Positions 1 through 9,995 of a stretch of DNA of 64,000 bases are shown here, piece after piece. The notes under the pieces were generated by a model, which made no database searches, had not been told where the DNA came from, and saw only the letters and a program-made list of their open reading frames with translations. Origin of the DNA: Acrasis kona (taxonomy: Eukaryota > Heterolobosea > Eutetramitea > Acrasida > Acrasidae); contig JAOPGA020001336.1 in the NCBI GenBank assembly GCA_026419775.2, forward strand, positions 19,862-83,861, read 5' to 3'. Within the stretch, counting starts at the first letter, position 1. Every line of letters starts with the position of its first letter. The position numbers were made by a program, and so were the translations under genes.

Positions 1-1722
1 AAACCACTCCTTAAACTCGGAATGAGATTGGAAAATGGAAGGCATCAAGAAATGCATCAAGGACCACAATTCCATCACATTGTTCTGTAGAGGTGTCCCC
101 GTTAAAAGTAATCGACATTTCGTGTTAAAGTGAAGTAAACTCTGCCAGCACTGACTCTTAAAGTTTTTAATGTGATGGGCTTCGTCCAGGATCATGTAAT
201 GCCATTGCTTCCGCCTGAAGGCTTTGTAATCCTGTACGACTAAATTGTATGATGTGATGCAAACGTGAAATGAATCCTTCTTGTCCCATCCCTTCCTCTT
301 GTCTTTTCTCTCTTTTAACGTTCCGTGGTAACTAAGCACTTTGAAAGATGGACACCATCTCTTGAGTTCAATCTCCCAGTTGAGCAGGACGCTGGCCGGT
401 GCCACGATCAAATGAGGTCCCCATATTGGGTTCTCACTGCGTGTCGCCAAGTGTGCGAGCAGTGATATGGTCTGTATCGTTTTTCCTAAACCCATCTCAT
501 CGGCTAATATACCGTTGAGTCCACGATCGTACATTGTGCGAAGCCAATCCAAACCAATGTGTTGATATTCTCTTAGTTTTAGATTCGGAGACAGAATGAA
601 GGGAACTTGTGTTCTGACGGTGCTTGTCTCTAAAGTGTAACCTGTTGGCATGAACTCTTTTGCGCGTTCCGAAGCAGCAGATATTCTTTGTTGTTCCGTT
701 TGTTCGTCTTCGTTGATTGATCTGTTCATCCAGTCGGCGTCTTGTTCGACGTGATGATCGTCGTCGTCCATGTCATCATCGGCTTGACTAAAAGTAGAAG
801 ATAAATTCTTGACGACAGTTTTTGTCGGCGTTGCCATCTCTTGTGATAGCATTTCTGAGAACTTTTCTGTTTGTTCGACCAAATAATCTCTCTTCTCTGC
901 CATGAATTTTTGTTTAGTCTCATCGATTTTACTTTGTTGCCTCAACTGTACAATCTTTTCAATCTTGTCCCAAAAATCCTTCTTTACAATTTTAGCGATC
1001 CTGTTGGCTAGCTTGCGCACTTGGTGCTCTTCGTCCTTCTTTTGCTTCTTTTCTTTTGTGGCTAGAGTGCTATGGTGACGCAGAACGGCTCTGGCATTCT
1101 TTTTTGCAAGAGTCATTTTATATCTTGTCTCGCCCTTGAAATCCTTCGAGAGCCACTCCATTTCTTCTAAAAGAAAGTCCCAGTGTGTTTTATTTCTTTC
1201 GGGCTCGACAGTTTTTTTGCTCTTACGAGGTTCTGTTGCGGAGAGATTTCCCCAAGTATTTTGTTGTTTCATCTCTGCGATCTGGTCTCTAATGTTTTGT
1301 TCTTGTTGCAGTAGTTCATCTTCTCTCTCGCGCTCACTTTTAACATAAATCTCTTCGACAACTACTTCTTCCTTCGACTCGTCTTCTGTGGTCTCGGGTA
1401 CTGTTATGCTCAATTTCGATGCATCCAATACCCTAGGCTCAGGCTTCTCTAATACACTCATGGGGGTTATAGTGATACAAGACGCCTCTACGTCGATAAG
1501 TGGTTTGTTATCGCGCAAGTAGCATAGTTCGGACATTATTCTCTCAGCTACGTACGTAAGCTGCCTATTAAAAGTAAGTCAGACGTTCATTTTTCGAGGT
1601 GTTACGTACGCTATCGGCGCCTCTGCATTATTAAAATTCGAATGTTGGCTGTCTACATCCATGACATTATCGGTACAGGGCGGCCGTTCAGTATCTCTAT
1701 CTTCCGTGGATGTTGCATCCAT
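1..1722 (-). CDS. SWR1/SRCAP-type SNF2 chromatin-remodelling ATPase, N-terminal part (runs off the window)
   Basis: Partial gene read leftward from an ATG at 1722; its 3' part lies beyond base 1. One 45-nt intron (1565-1609, GTACGT...AATAG) joins a short acidic first exon to the main exon. The protein shows an HSA domain (WDFLLEEMEWLSKDFKGE, around 1200-1080), an acidic linker, then the SNF2 helicase N-lobe: ADEMGLGKTIQT (motif I, near 500), DEAHHIKN (motif II, near 190) and LLLTGTPLQNN (motif III). The order HSA then ATPase and the wording of motif II/III match SWR1/SRCAP/Domino, which exchanges H2A for H2A.Z, better than INO80 or BRM. Family match is established knowledge; the H2A.Z role is inferred. 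The split-ATPase insert typical of SWR1 would lie outside the window. Confidence 0.9.
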
Positions 1723-2103
1723 TAATTATTTTTCTTGGTCACTCTATCACAGAAGAAGTCTGGTTGATCAAATGAAAAATGCACACTAATGAACATCATT
1801 ACCAGAACAATGTCATGAACAAAATATAGCAAACAAAAAACCCAAATATATGAATATGATTAATCCTTTCTGAAAGAAACCAACATATTTCCGTATACGG
1901 AACGTGAGACATCGAAATCTAGAAAACAGAAAGTCGGGCCGTTGAAGTTTTAAAATAAACATGCAATCATACTCAGTGCATGTCATGGATTCTTTATGAA
2001 TATAATTTTGTGAAGTTTTGAGCTTAGTCAGTTGATCTCTCGCAAGTTGACCGAACAATAATAGGAAACAGAATACGTGTTCAATTACATACAGTCAAAT
2101 AAA
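1723..2103. other. Intergenic, divergent promoter region (about 380 nt)
   Basis: Space between the divergent starts of the SWR1-like gene and the UBE2J gene. AT-rich, no supported gene, no repeat recognised. A minus-strand open stretch at 1813-2058 lacks family features and is not called. Confidence 0.5.
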
Positions 2104-2931
2104 ATGAGCAAAGAGAAGAAGTATAACTCGTCCCACTCGGGAATCAAGCGTATCATGAGTGAATTGCAGGATTTGCAAAAGAATCCATCAAGTGATTATG
2201 AAGCACATCCCCTTGAAGACAACTTGTTTGAGTGGCACTTTACAGTTCGAGGACCAAAGGATTCCGAGTTTGAGGGGGGAATATATCATGGGAGAATAAT
2301 CCTACCTTCAGACTACCCCTACAAGGCGCCAGACATTATGCTCCTAACTCCTAATGGTCGCTTCCAAACAAACGAAAAAATCTGTTTGTCAATTACAAGC
2401 CATCATCAAGAAACCTGGACTCCTGCTTGGGAGATTAGAAACATCCTAATTGCACTAATAGGATTCATGCCAACCGAAGCAAAAGGAATTGGTGCACTAG
2501 AATACCCTGCAGAGATGAGGAAGAAAATGGCAAAGCAATCCCAATCATGGCATTGCGACGTTTGTAAATATCATAACTCCACCGCGCTTCCAGATGAAAT
2601 AGACGTGAAGAAAGAAAATGAAGCCAAAGATGAAGCTCAACCACCTGCAGCAGAACCTGAATCGTCGACATCAACAGCTCCTCAACCCATTTTACCTGAA
2701 CCTGAGATTACAAATGTTCCACAAGAACCAATTCAAGTACAAGTTCAACCACAACCTCCACAACGCCTTCCACAAAGAGCGGGACAAGAGCTTCCAAACA
2801 TTATAATTGAAGACATTAATCCTGAAAAGCCATCATATGGTTCAGAGCTACTTTTAAATGCATTTATCCTTGCAGTTCTACTCGCTATTTGTGGAATTAT
2901 GTATAGCAAGTTCACAAGGGTGTCTATTTGA
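2104..2931 (+). CDS. Ubiquitin-conjugating enzyme E2, UBE2J/Ubc6 type, tail-anchored
   Basis: 275 residues, single exon. The first in-frame ATG is 2104; the frame is open upstream to a GTG at 2077, which is unlikely to be used. The UBC fold is clear: YPYKAPDIMLLTPNGRF, catalytic Cys about residue 94 in KICLSITSHH, then ETWTPAWEIRNILIALIGFM, the wording typical of UBE2J rather than other E2s. A Pro/Gln-rich linker follows and a single hydrophobic helix lies near residues 250-270 (LLLNAFILAVLLAICGIMY), giving the tail anchor. Members of this family work at the ER membrane in ER-associated degradation with HRD1/Doa10-type ligases; that role is inferred from family. A Cys-pair motif (CDVCKYHN) after the UBC domain is unremarkable. 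Confidence 0.93.
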   Translation: MSKEKKYNSSHSGIKRIMSELQDLQKNPSSDYEAHPLEDNLFEWHFTVRGPKDSEFEGGIYHGRIILPSDYPYKAPDIMLLTPNGRFQTNEKICLSITSHHQETWTPAWEIRNILIALIGFMPTEAKGIGALEYPAEMRKKMAKQSQSWHCDVCKYHNSTALPDEIDVKKENEAKDEAQPPAAEPESSTSTAPQPILPEPEITNVPQEPIQVQVQPQPPQRLPQRAGQELPNIIIEDINPEKPSYGSELLLNAFILAVLLAICGIMYSKFTRVSI

Positions 2932-3286
2932 AGCTGTTTGTAATATAAACTGTAATTACAATTAATATTTTGAAAACATGAGTGAGCAGTTCGTTTTGTT
3001 GTCGCTTTGAGTACTTGAAATATTATTAAAACGAACATCATCAGAGTTCTAAATTGTACCTAGACTTAGGTTCACAAAAACAGAAGCAAACTATTTGATT
3101 CCCGTGCTCTTTTCATTATGTACTTATCTATTAGTAGTGAGGCTGAGGTTCAAATTAGACAATCACTTTCTTAATAAGGCTTACAATAATGACATTGACA
3201 TTCTAATATTAGATCCGCTATCAATAATAGAACTCACTTTAATTAAAGAAAATCCATCCAACACAAAATACTAACAATAAAATAAC
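2932..3286. other. Intergenic (about 355 nt)
   Basis: 3' flank of the E2 gene and 5' flank of the coiled-coil gene. AT-rich; no gene, repeat or structured RNA recognised. Confidence 0.4.
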
Positions 3287-4057
3287 ATGCCCATTACCGG
3301 AACAGATACAAGCTCCCTATACCGTGCTGCCTCCCTGCCAACAATAAACAACAACACTGCCATTGGTATGACACGCCAAGAATCAGTCGATGACTTCTCA
3401 CTGGATTTATCAGCTGTAAAAATTAAACATGCCATCCACAACAACTCTGATGTAGTACAAATACCTAGAGATAGTTTGGAACAAATAAAAGAAAGAGTTA
3501 GAGGCATGGGTGATTCCATAGAGGCACTAAAGGAAGAGAACGATGAGTTATATAACATGCTTGACGTATTATCCTTAAACAATTCGTCGACCACAGAGGT
3601 CATCGAAGATGCCATTTCCGAAGAACAAGAACAAAAGTTAATCAAGACCATCATGCGTCTTCGTAGCGAAAGAAATCACTACAGACAAATGTGGGAACAA
3701 ATGAACATTCGTGAGAGTCTGTCCTCGCCAAACTACGTTCATAATGCAGGCACCACGCCAAACAGAGGACCCAGAAAGGTAAACCTTATCAGAAGAGTCA
3801 GGGACTACATCAAGAGCAATACACCAGTCAATGACAGAAATCATGGAAACACAATGGACATGATGAATTATGGATGGAGTCACCCAAAGAGCGGCGTTGA
3901 CAATGCTCCAGTACAAAGTGAACACGTATTTTTTGACAGTAACGCAGGTGAATACCAAACCCATCTTAACTTGAAGCCAGGCCAACAAAATTTTGATGAT
4001 ATGAGCTCAGTAGACGAGCACAGAACTTGCGCTGGAGAGAGAATTATTGTTCAATGA
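3287..4057 (+). CDS. Hypothetical coiled-coil protein
   Basis: 256 residues, single exon, ATG at 3287 preceded by an A-rich leader. I do not recognise a family. Residues about 60-145 are heptad-rich (SLEQIKERVRGMGDSIEAL, LIKTIMRLRSERNHYRQMW) and predict a two-part coiled coil; the N-terminus is Ser/Thr-rich and the C-terminus is polar without a membrane segment. The gene is convergent with the LIM gene; the stop codons lie 49 nt apart, and an AATAAA follows the stop at about 4081. A cytoskeletal or scaffold role would be a guess. Confidence 0.7.
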   Translation: MPITGTDTSSLYRAASLPTINNNTAIGMTRQESVDDFSLDLSAVKIKHAIHNNSDVVQIPRDSLEQIKERVRGMGDSIEALKEENDELYNMLDVLSLNNSSTTEVIEDAISEEQEQKLIKTIMRLRSERNHYRQMWEQMNIRESLSSPNYVHNAGTTPNRGPRKVNLIRRVRDYIKSNTPVNDRNHGNTMDMMNYGWSHPKSGVDNAPVQSEHVFFDSNAGEYQTHLNLKPGQQNFDDMSSVDEHRTCAGERIIVQ

Positions 4058-4106
4058 AACTGTACAGCTTATGTAAATTACAATAAACATTTTATTTGCA
4101 CACATT

Positions 4107-5453
4107 TTAATTGATTGCCTCAAGTTCTATTTGGAGTTGTTGGACAACTTGGGACTGCTTGTCGTGTTCTTGAGTTAATGTTTCAATTTCTCTCCTCTTT
4201 TGTTCTATTTTTGCAGCGATGGAATCAAGGTGTGATGTCTCTTGCTGGACTCTGTTTGTTAGGTCCTTTCTGCGTTCTTCGTCGACTTGAGATTGTTCAA
4301 TTCCAGGGTTTGGTGTGGTTGCGTTTACAATTTTGTTGTATTCGTCAACAGTAATAATTCCCTTGTCTAAAAGTGCTTTTGCTTTTGCATCGTCAGTTTG
4401 GAGTTGTGGAACTTCAGTTTCATTTTGTTGATTTGAAGTGGCAACGTTTGTTGAACCATTGACTGCTAAATCATGTTCCTCTTGGGTAATGATGTTCCTT
4501 TGTAACAGTGCTTGTGGAGTCAACTGTTAATGTTAGTAGCTAAAGTACGGATGTTCTTACAAGTGCGTCAAACTCAACTTGACTTATGATTCCTCTTGCT
4601 AACAAACCACTCAACTTCGATTTCTCTTCCTCCACATTCTTGTTATAGTTGGAGTTGTCTAAACTCAAAGAAGAGATACCAGATTGCAGTGATTGAACTG
4701 GTTCTGTTTGTTCGGTTTGTTCTGGTTCATTGCTTCCATGAAGATCCATCAACCTCCTCATTGAAGGGGACAATGACTGCACTTCGCTCTTAACTGGAGA
4801 GCCTGCTAACATACTTGGCCTAGAGTTTGTTCTTTGGCGAGGTGTTATCTCTATGGACACAGTTGGAGCGGTAGGCCTCGATAATGTATCGCCCGATTGT
4901 CTTCTCTCAAGTTCACCTCTCTTTTGATCATACTGTTCCTTTGAAATTATGTTTTTATCTAGTTGTCTCTTTAACCTTGCTAATTGATCCTCAACAGACA
5001 TCATGTCATCTGTCGATACCATCTGTTGGGTTATGGCACCCTTGTTGTACAAAGTGTCTTCGTTTGAAGAATAAATTGGGCTGGACGAATCGGTATAAGG
5101 GCTTTTGGTTGCATTCTCTCCTTCTCTTACGCTATTAATGATGTCCTCCTGTGATTTGTAAGTCTAGAATTCAGATTAAACCATACAATTTTAGGAGTTG
5201 AAGCATGGAATTCCTTCTCTTTTTCTTTATCCGTGAATGAGTAACTTCCAGCAAGTCTAAAGGCCTCTTGCATGTGTGGTTTGCAATAATAAGTACCTCC
5301 TAACTCTGCATATGTGCCCAAGTTAAGCTTAGTCTTACATTTTGCGCAGCGGAAGCAAGTCTCATGCCAAACTTTCTGATCCACAACTACTCTATCATCT
5401 GGATAGACAACCTTCTCGCACTTGATGCACTTCTCCTTGGTACGGTTAAACAT
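4107..5453 (-). CDS. LIM-domain protein with repeated SHOCT-like helical motifs
   Basis: Three exons read leftward: 5453-5187, 5148-4561, 4523-4107; introns 5149-5186 (38 nt) and 4524-4560 (37 nt, with the exact branch site TACTAAC). Product about 423 residues. The N-terminus is one LIM zinc finger (CIKCEKVVYPDDRVV, HETCFRCAKC, YYCKPH). The rest has at least four copies of a short two-helix motif of the form L-L-x-x-G-I-I-[ST]-x-x-[EQ]-[FY]: KRQLDKNIISKEQYDQKR, LLARGIISQVEFDAL, LLQRNIITQEEHDLAV and LLDKGIITVDEYNKIV, then a C-terminal coiled coil. These resemble SHOCT/short C-terminal oligomerisation motifs. A 23-nt alternative for the first intron is also in frame but shorter than any other intron here. 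LIM family role (protein docking, often actin) is known; function here is not. Confidence 0.85.
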
Positions 5454-5761
5454 TTTTGAGATCTATATAATTCAAACGTCAACATCAATCACTTAAATTG
5501 ATTCGAACTGGTTGGCGAGTAATAAATATAATCTCCTGATTGACGAATAGACGTTTCCTCATAGCAAGATCTGGAAGAAGATTGAATACACAAGCCATCA
5601 TCAACAAAGTTCCCTGTATTTTCCAGATGCACCCTACTATACCGTAATAATACCAGTTCATTACAAAGAAATGCCCAAATATGTTCTCATCATCACAAGG
5701 TAAGTTTAATAAAGAACACAAGTTTGATAAATTAATTTTTTTATATATTATACATTTCGTT

Positions 5762-7231
5762 TTATTCCACATAGTAACCTCCCTGACCAAATGTCTGATG
5801 TTTGAGTTTGTAATCAACTCCTCTCTGTGACACAATGAGACGGTCGGATCCAACAGCCAACAAAGTACCAATGACTGGTCCGCAAATAAATGCCCAAATA
5901 GGTCTCCATTGAGGCCCACCACCAGACATGATAGCAGGAGCCAAAGTACGAGTGGGATTCAAAGAAATGGTTCCGACGTACGAAGACAAAATGGCAATAC
6001 CGCAGTAGCACACTCCCACGGCCAAGGCAGCACTAGCACCAGCAATCTTTGAAGCTCTGGCTGTCGACAACACAACAGTCAAGAACAAGTAAGTACCTAT
6101 AATTTCGAGTCCGAAAGCAGTAGAAGCAGACGAGTAGGGAGGAGGTATATTACTTCCGCAATATGCCGCATTCAAACCAAAAATTGCTCGAATCAATGCT
6201 GCACCAACGATGGCACCTGCAAACTGGAAGAACCAATAAATGGGAACACGCCACCACGTAAACACACCACGTAGTGCAAAAGCAAGAGTGACGACTGGAT
6301 TAAAGTGAGCACCGGATACGGAACCCAAGGCAAAAATGAGTGCTAGAATGATGAATCCATAAAGGACACCAAACTCGATCGGATTGACAAGGTTGGGCAG
6401 ACCTCTATCCGTTAACCATTGGTTAGCTGCGCCTATGCCGGCGTGGAAAAAGACCAAGAAGAAGGTTCCTTGGAATTCTGCCAAGAATCTTCTTGCATCA
6501 ATTTTCAATTTTGTTATTTTTTTCGTTCCATCCTCTGGTGCTCCTTGTCCGAAGAATATTTGTCTTGCAATGCTTGTGGTGCGACCGCGCCTGAATTTTG
6601 CACCCTTGGGTACAATGTCATTGTTGTAGGCAGTGTTGGTGGCGTTGACATTGGTGCTCTCTACAATCACGTCAGGATTGACCGCCACTGCGTAGCTTTC
6701 TCCCTTTTCTACGACTGCACTTGGAGTAGGTTGGCTCTGCACTAACACTTGGTCTCCGTTACTGGCGGTGATGATGGTTGCACTCTTAGTCCTATCTAGT
6801 GCTACACCTGGTGATTTTGGTGTTTGGCCGGGTGCTCCAGTGTCCAATTGAGACACGGGGACAATCGATGCAGTGCGAACAATCGCGGGAACGACTTGAG
6901 TGGAGGGCATTCGGCTGTGTTGTCTGGGGTGTATATTGTTGGAGAATGTGACCGTACGTTCATTCTTTGGTGGTTGTGCAACGGGTTCTGGTGCGAGAGT
7001 TGGATGGGGGATTATACTAGCAGTTCTTTGAATGGATCCATTTCTTGTTATGGACCTACTATGATGATGTGGGTGCCTTGCAACGCTAGGTGTAGAGTCA
7101 ACGTCTATAACTACATCTTGACCTGTCGTTTCAGGCATTACGACAATTGTCGGGTTTCCATATTGATTCGACGGGTCAGCACTTGAAAAATCTGTACCGT
7201 TTATCTGAGAATCTATTGAGTTGTTGTTCAT
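5762..7231 (-). CDS. Aquaporin-like MIP channel with altered NPA boxes and long N-terminal tail
   Basis: 489 residues, single exon, ATG at 7231. Residues about 1-240 form a polar Ser/Thr/Pro-rich cytosolic tail with several RxxS-type sites (RSITRNGSIQRTASI). The channel follows with six hydrophobic segments and the usual internal duplication. Both pore boxes deviate from Asn-Pro-Ala: loop B reads SGAHFNPVVTLAFALRG (NPV) and loop E reads SLNPTRTLAPAIMSG (NPT), the latter keeping the Arg that follows. The family moves water or small solutes through the plasma or vacuolar membrane; the changed third residue of each box could change selectivity, but this cannot be told from sequence alone. AATAAA overlaps the stop codon. 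Confidence 0.88.
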   Translation of the reverse strand: MNNNSIDSQINGTDFSSADPSNQYGNPTIVVMPETTGQDVVIDVDSTPSVARHPHHHSRSITRNGSIQRTASIIPHPTLAPEPVAQPPKNERTVTFSNNIHPRQHSRMPSTQVVPAIVRTASIVPVSQLDTGAPGQTPKSPGVALDRTKSATIITASNGDQVLVQSQPTPSAVVEKGESYAVAVNPDVIVESTNVNATNTAYNNDIVPKGAKFRRGRTTSIARQIFFGQGAPEDGTKKITKLKIDARRFLAEFQGTFFLVFFHAGIGAANQWLTDRGLPNLVNPIEFGVLYGFIILALIFALGSVSGAHFNPVVTLAFALRGVFTWWRVPIYWFFQFAGAIVGAALIRAIFGLNAAYCGSNIPPPYSSASTAFGLEIIGTYLFLTVVLSTARASKIAGASAALAVGVCYCGIAILSSYVGTISLNPTRTLAPAIMSGGGPQWRPIWAFICGPVIGTLLAVGSDRLIVSQRGVDYKLKHQTFGQGGYYVE

Positions 7232-7792
7232 TTTTTAATTTTTGGAACTCTTTCTATTGTTGGGTTTTATTTATAGATAATAAAACCGGATATTAAATAG
7301 TGGTTTATAAATAATAACATAGCTTTATTTAATAATTATTTTAAGCAGTCCACCAATGGGGAGCATGCGCTTTCTTTACCCGTCTATCTTTACGCCTTAT
7401 CCCACCTAATAATAGTTAGCTCCGACAATAGTCGTCTAATTAAGAACGCTAGGCTTTGTGTCACGATTTGAATGAAATTACCGGGACAGCCTATTAAAAT
7501 AACCGGTTTTAGCAACGCTATATACTGAGCTGCTGGGTTATTTTTGGATGATGGTAGCATAGCTCCTATACCTATTGGCAGGTTTATGGCCTTTTTGGTT
7601 GGAGATACTTGCTGGTATATCAAGAATCGAGTGGAACGAACTAATTAGGTGGTACATACGCCGCAGGCATGTGTAATAAATTTTTTTATTCATGGTTGCT
7701 AAATAAATATTTGAAACCAAAAAGTGATTAACTTGGTTGTTGAAAAAAGTGATTGAGTTGAGCGTCACCAATACAAACCAACAAAAACAAAC
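7232..7792. other. Intergenic, divergent promoter region (about 560 nt)
   Basis: Between the divergent aquaporin and SDR starts. Open stretches here (7390-7623 and 7538-7771, minus) lack ATG starts and family features. No RNA gene recognised. Confidence 0.4.
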
Positions 7793-8503
7793 ATGACGAC
7801 CAAGATTGCAGCAATTTTAGGAGTAGGACCGGGACTAGGATCTTCAATCGCAAAGAAATTTGCAAAAGAGGGTTATAGCGTAGCCATCATGAGCAGAAGT
7901 CTCAGCAAACTAACACCCGTTGAGCAGGAAATCAAGCGCAACAATGGATCTGTGATTTCTATACCAACAGATGCTGGATCTACTGACAGCGTCAAGAGTG
8001 CATACGAAGCTATTAGAAACGAATTTGGTGCTTCCCCTTCAGTATTCGTATACAATGCAGGGGCATTCTCTCCTGGAGGAATTCTTGACACAACCGTCGA
8101 GCAATTTGAAAATAACTTTAAAATACTTTGCACTGGGTGTTTCATTGCAGCAAAACAATTTGTTCCAGACATGTTATCTCAAAAATCCGGTTCGTTCTTG
8201 ATCACTGGGGCAACTGCTTCATTAAGGGGCGGTAAAGGCTTCATGAATTTGGCTGTTGGAAAATTCGGTCTTCGGGCATTATCCCAATCAATGGCAAGAG
8301 AATTTGGACCCCAAGGCATTCACGTCGCGCATGTAATTGTTGATGGTATGATTGATACTGGTTCCGAATACACACGTAATAAAGACAAGAAGGAGCTTCT
8401 TAATCCCGATGCACTTGCAAAAGTATATTGGGACTTGCATACTCAAGATCCTACCGTATGGACACATGAACTTGATGTTAGACCTAATGTTGAGAAGTGG
8501 TAA
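7793..8503 (+). CDS. Short-chain dehydrogenase/reductase, atypical active site
   Basis: 236 residues, single exon, ATG at 7793. Rossmann fold at the N-terminus with a GxGxGLG nucleotide loop (GVGPGLGSSIAKKF, residues about 10-23), then a NAG motif (YNAGAF) and the helix MNLAVGKFGLRALSQSMARE. In classical SDRs the catalytic Tyr sits four residues before the Lys; here that position is Leu, although Lys is kept. The segment GIHVAHVIVDGMIDT is the sort seen in a subfamily of bacterial and fungal SDRs with the same Tyr loss. It is therefore either a dehydrogenase using a different acid or a non-catalytic NAD(P)-binding protein. Convergent with the RGS-START gene; the stops are 62 nt apart. Confidence 0.88.
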   Translation: MTTKIAAILGVGPGLGSSIAKKFAKEGYSVAIMSRSLSKLTPVEQEIKRNNGSVISIPTDAGSTDSVKSAYEAIRNEFGASPSVFVYNAGAFSPGGILDTTVEQFENNFKILCTGCFIAAKQFVPDMLSQKSGSFLITGATASLRGGKGFMNLAVGKFGLRALSQSMAREFGPQGIHVAHVIVDGMIDTGSEYTRNKDKKELLNPDALAKVYWDLHTQDPTVWTHELDVRPNVEKW

Positions 8504-8565
8504 TGTATAATAAATCTTTTCAATAAAACGATTTTATTGGTTATATTGTACAACTGCATTTTTTA

Positions 8566-9942
8566 CTACCATGTCTTGACACCTGGTCCAAACACACGTG
8601 GATCTTTGATTATAGATGATTGAGGTTCTTTGTTCGGTATGTACTTATCAATAAAACAATTCAATGATCGCATCAACATAAGCAAGGAATCAGATTCAAC
8701 ATAATCTCTCTTTAACATTTTTTTAATACCGTCCCTGTAATTTCTTGCTCTAATTTTATTTATATAACCAACATTATTTGCTACTATTGATTTCAGATCA
8801 TAATAATACACTTGTGTGAATCTACATCTATCCTCAGAGATGTGATCAATGATCCAACCAGTGATCATTACAATTTCTTTATTTTTACTACTTTTCTTGA
8901 ATTTTTCTGTATTTTGACCTCTACTACCTTGCTTAGCGTCAGGCCATGTCTGTTGAAGATTACAAAAAAACTTATCTGGAACTTGATCGGCTATTTCTTG
9001 TTTAATACTTTTACAAACCATTATATAACATTGACGCTCTGTATCATAAACCGCATTCATAATAAAATTGCAAAGACGCATAGAAAAAAGTTTACTAAAA
9101 TTAAAAAGTGAACTCAAATATACTCCTGGGTACGCGGCGTCAGGGTCCGAAAACCCTTGTATTACAGACGAGTGTAGTTGACCTTCGATCTCGTTGTCCA
9201 TTGACATGCACACCTGTAGTACTTTGTAGGCGCTGCTATTAAAGTATCCAGTGACCTTACCCAACCTGAGTTCTGTGGCATCTCCGATAGAATAATTTGA
9301 CCTGCTGGTGTAACAAAAGTAATTTGAGTCATCGTGATGTTTGTCGTCTAAGGCGGAACCTTCCCAATCTGGAGAATCCTCACAAAGTTTTAGAACAAAA
9401 GAAATGTCACGATCTGTAATGTGCAGGTTGTTGAAATCACTTGGCATGTATAATAGTGCCTTGTTTGGCATTTGTGAAATGTGAATGGAAATGCTCTTGA
9501 TGTATTGTTCTCCTTTTTGTTTTGCAAACTTTGAAAAGCATTCGCTACGTTGATAGCGAGCGAAACAGTCTTCTTTGACTTCAATCTTTAGACGTGTTTG
9601 CACTTGCTTGAAATGTACCACGCATAGGTCAAATTCTTTGTTGTTGTAGCACCTTGCAATGTTCTTGCGTACAGATTGGTCAATGTTTAATTCATACTCA
9701 CAGCCTCCAGTAAAGAATTGGTTGTAAATCTCTGAAACTTGTTGTTCACAAGTCGAATCTTTAAGCTCTTCTAATTTTTCAATATACAAAAAGCCCTCCT
9801 CACTTTATTTTAACATGTATGCAAGACATAATACTTACGAGAACGTTTGCTTTAAAAATATCTTGAAGTTTGACTTTAGTTCAGGGTCTGTAAACAAAAA
9901 ATTGAAGGCCACTTCGTAGTCGTGAAGTTTGAAATGCGACAT
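8566..9942 (-). CDS. RGS-domain protein with START-like lipid-binding domain
   Basis: Two exons: 9942-9839 and 9802-8566, intron 9803-9838 (36 nt, GTAAGT...AAAG); product 446 residues. Residues 1 to about 125 match the RGS fold: FKIFLKQTFSEEGFLYIEKL, then IYNQFFTGG, a FD..V helix and DCFARYQRSECFSKF. Residues about 150-400 resemble a START domain: DWEGSALDDKH (like the opening of START), TGYFNSSAYKVLQV, then the C-terminal GWIIDHISEDRCRFTQVYY and DLKSIVANNV. RGS domains speed GTP hydrolysis by G-alpha subunits; START domains bind lipids or sterols. The pairing suggests lipid- or membrane-controlled G-protein shut-off, which is inference. Confidence 0.8.
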
Positions 9943-9995
9943 GTTCTTTTTTAAAACTATTTCAGCGCATGAACAAATATGGGCATTGTTTTATT

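Noticed and set aside
2077-2103. Upstream extension of the E2 protein
   Set aside because: It begins with GTG; the first ATG at 2104 is normal for the family.
5164-5186. 23-nt intron in the LIM gene
   Set aside because: In frame, but far shorter than all other introns; the 38-nt version has a better branch site.
7390-7771. Minus-strand open stretches
   Set aside because: No ATG at the start, no domain, in the middle of a divergent promoter.
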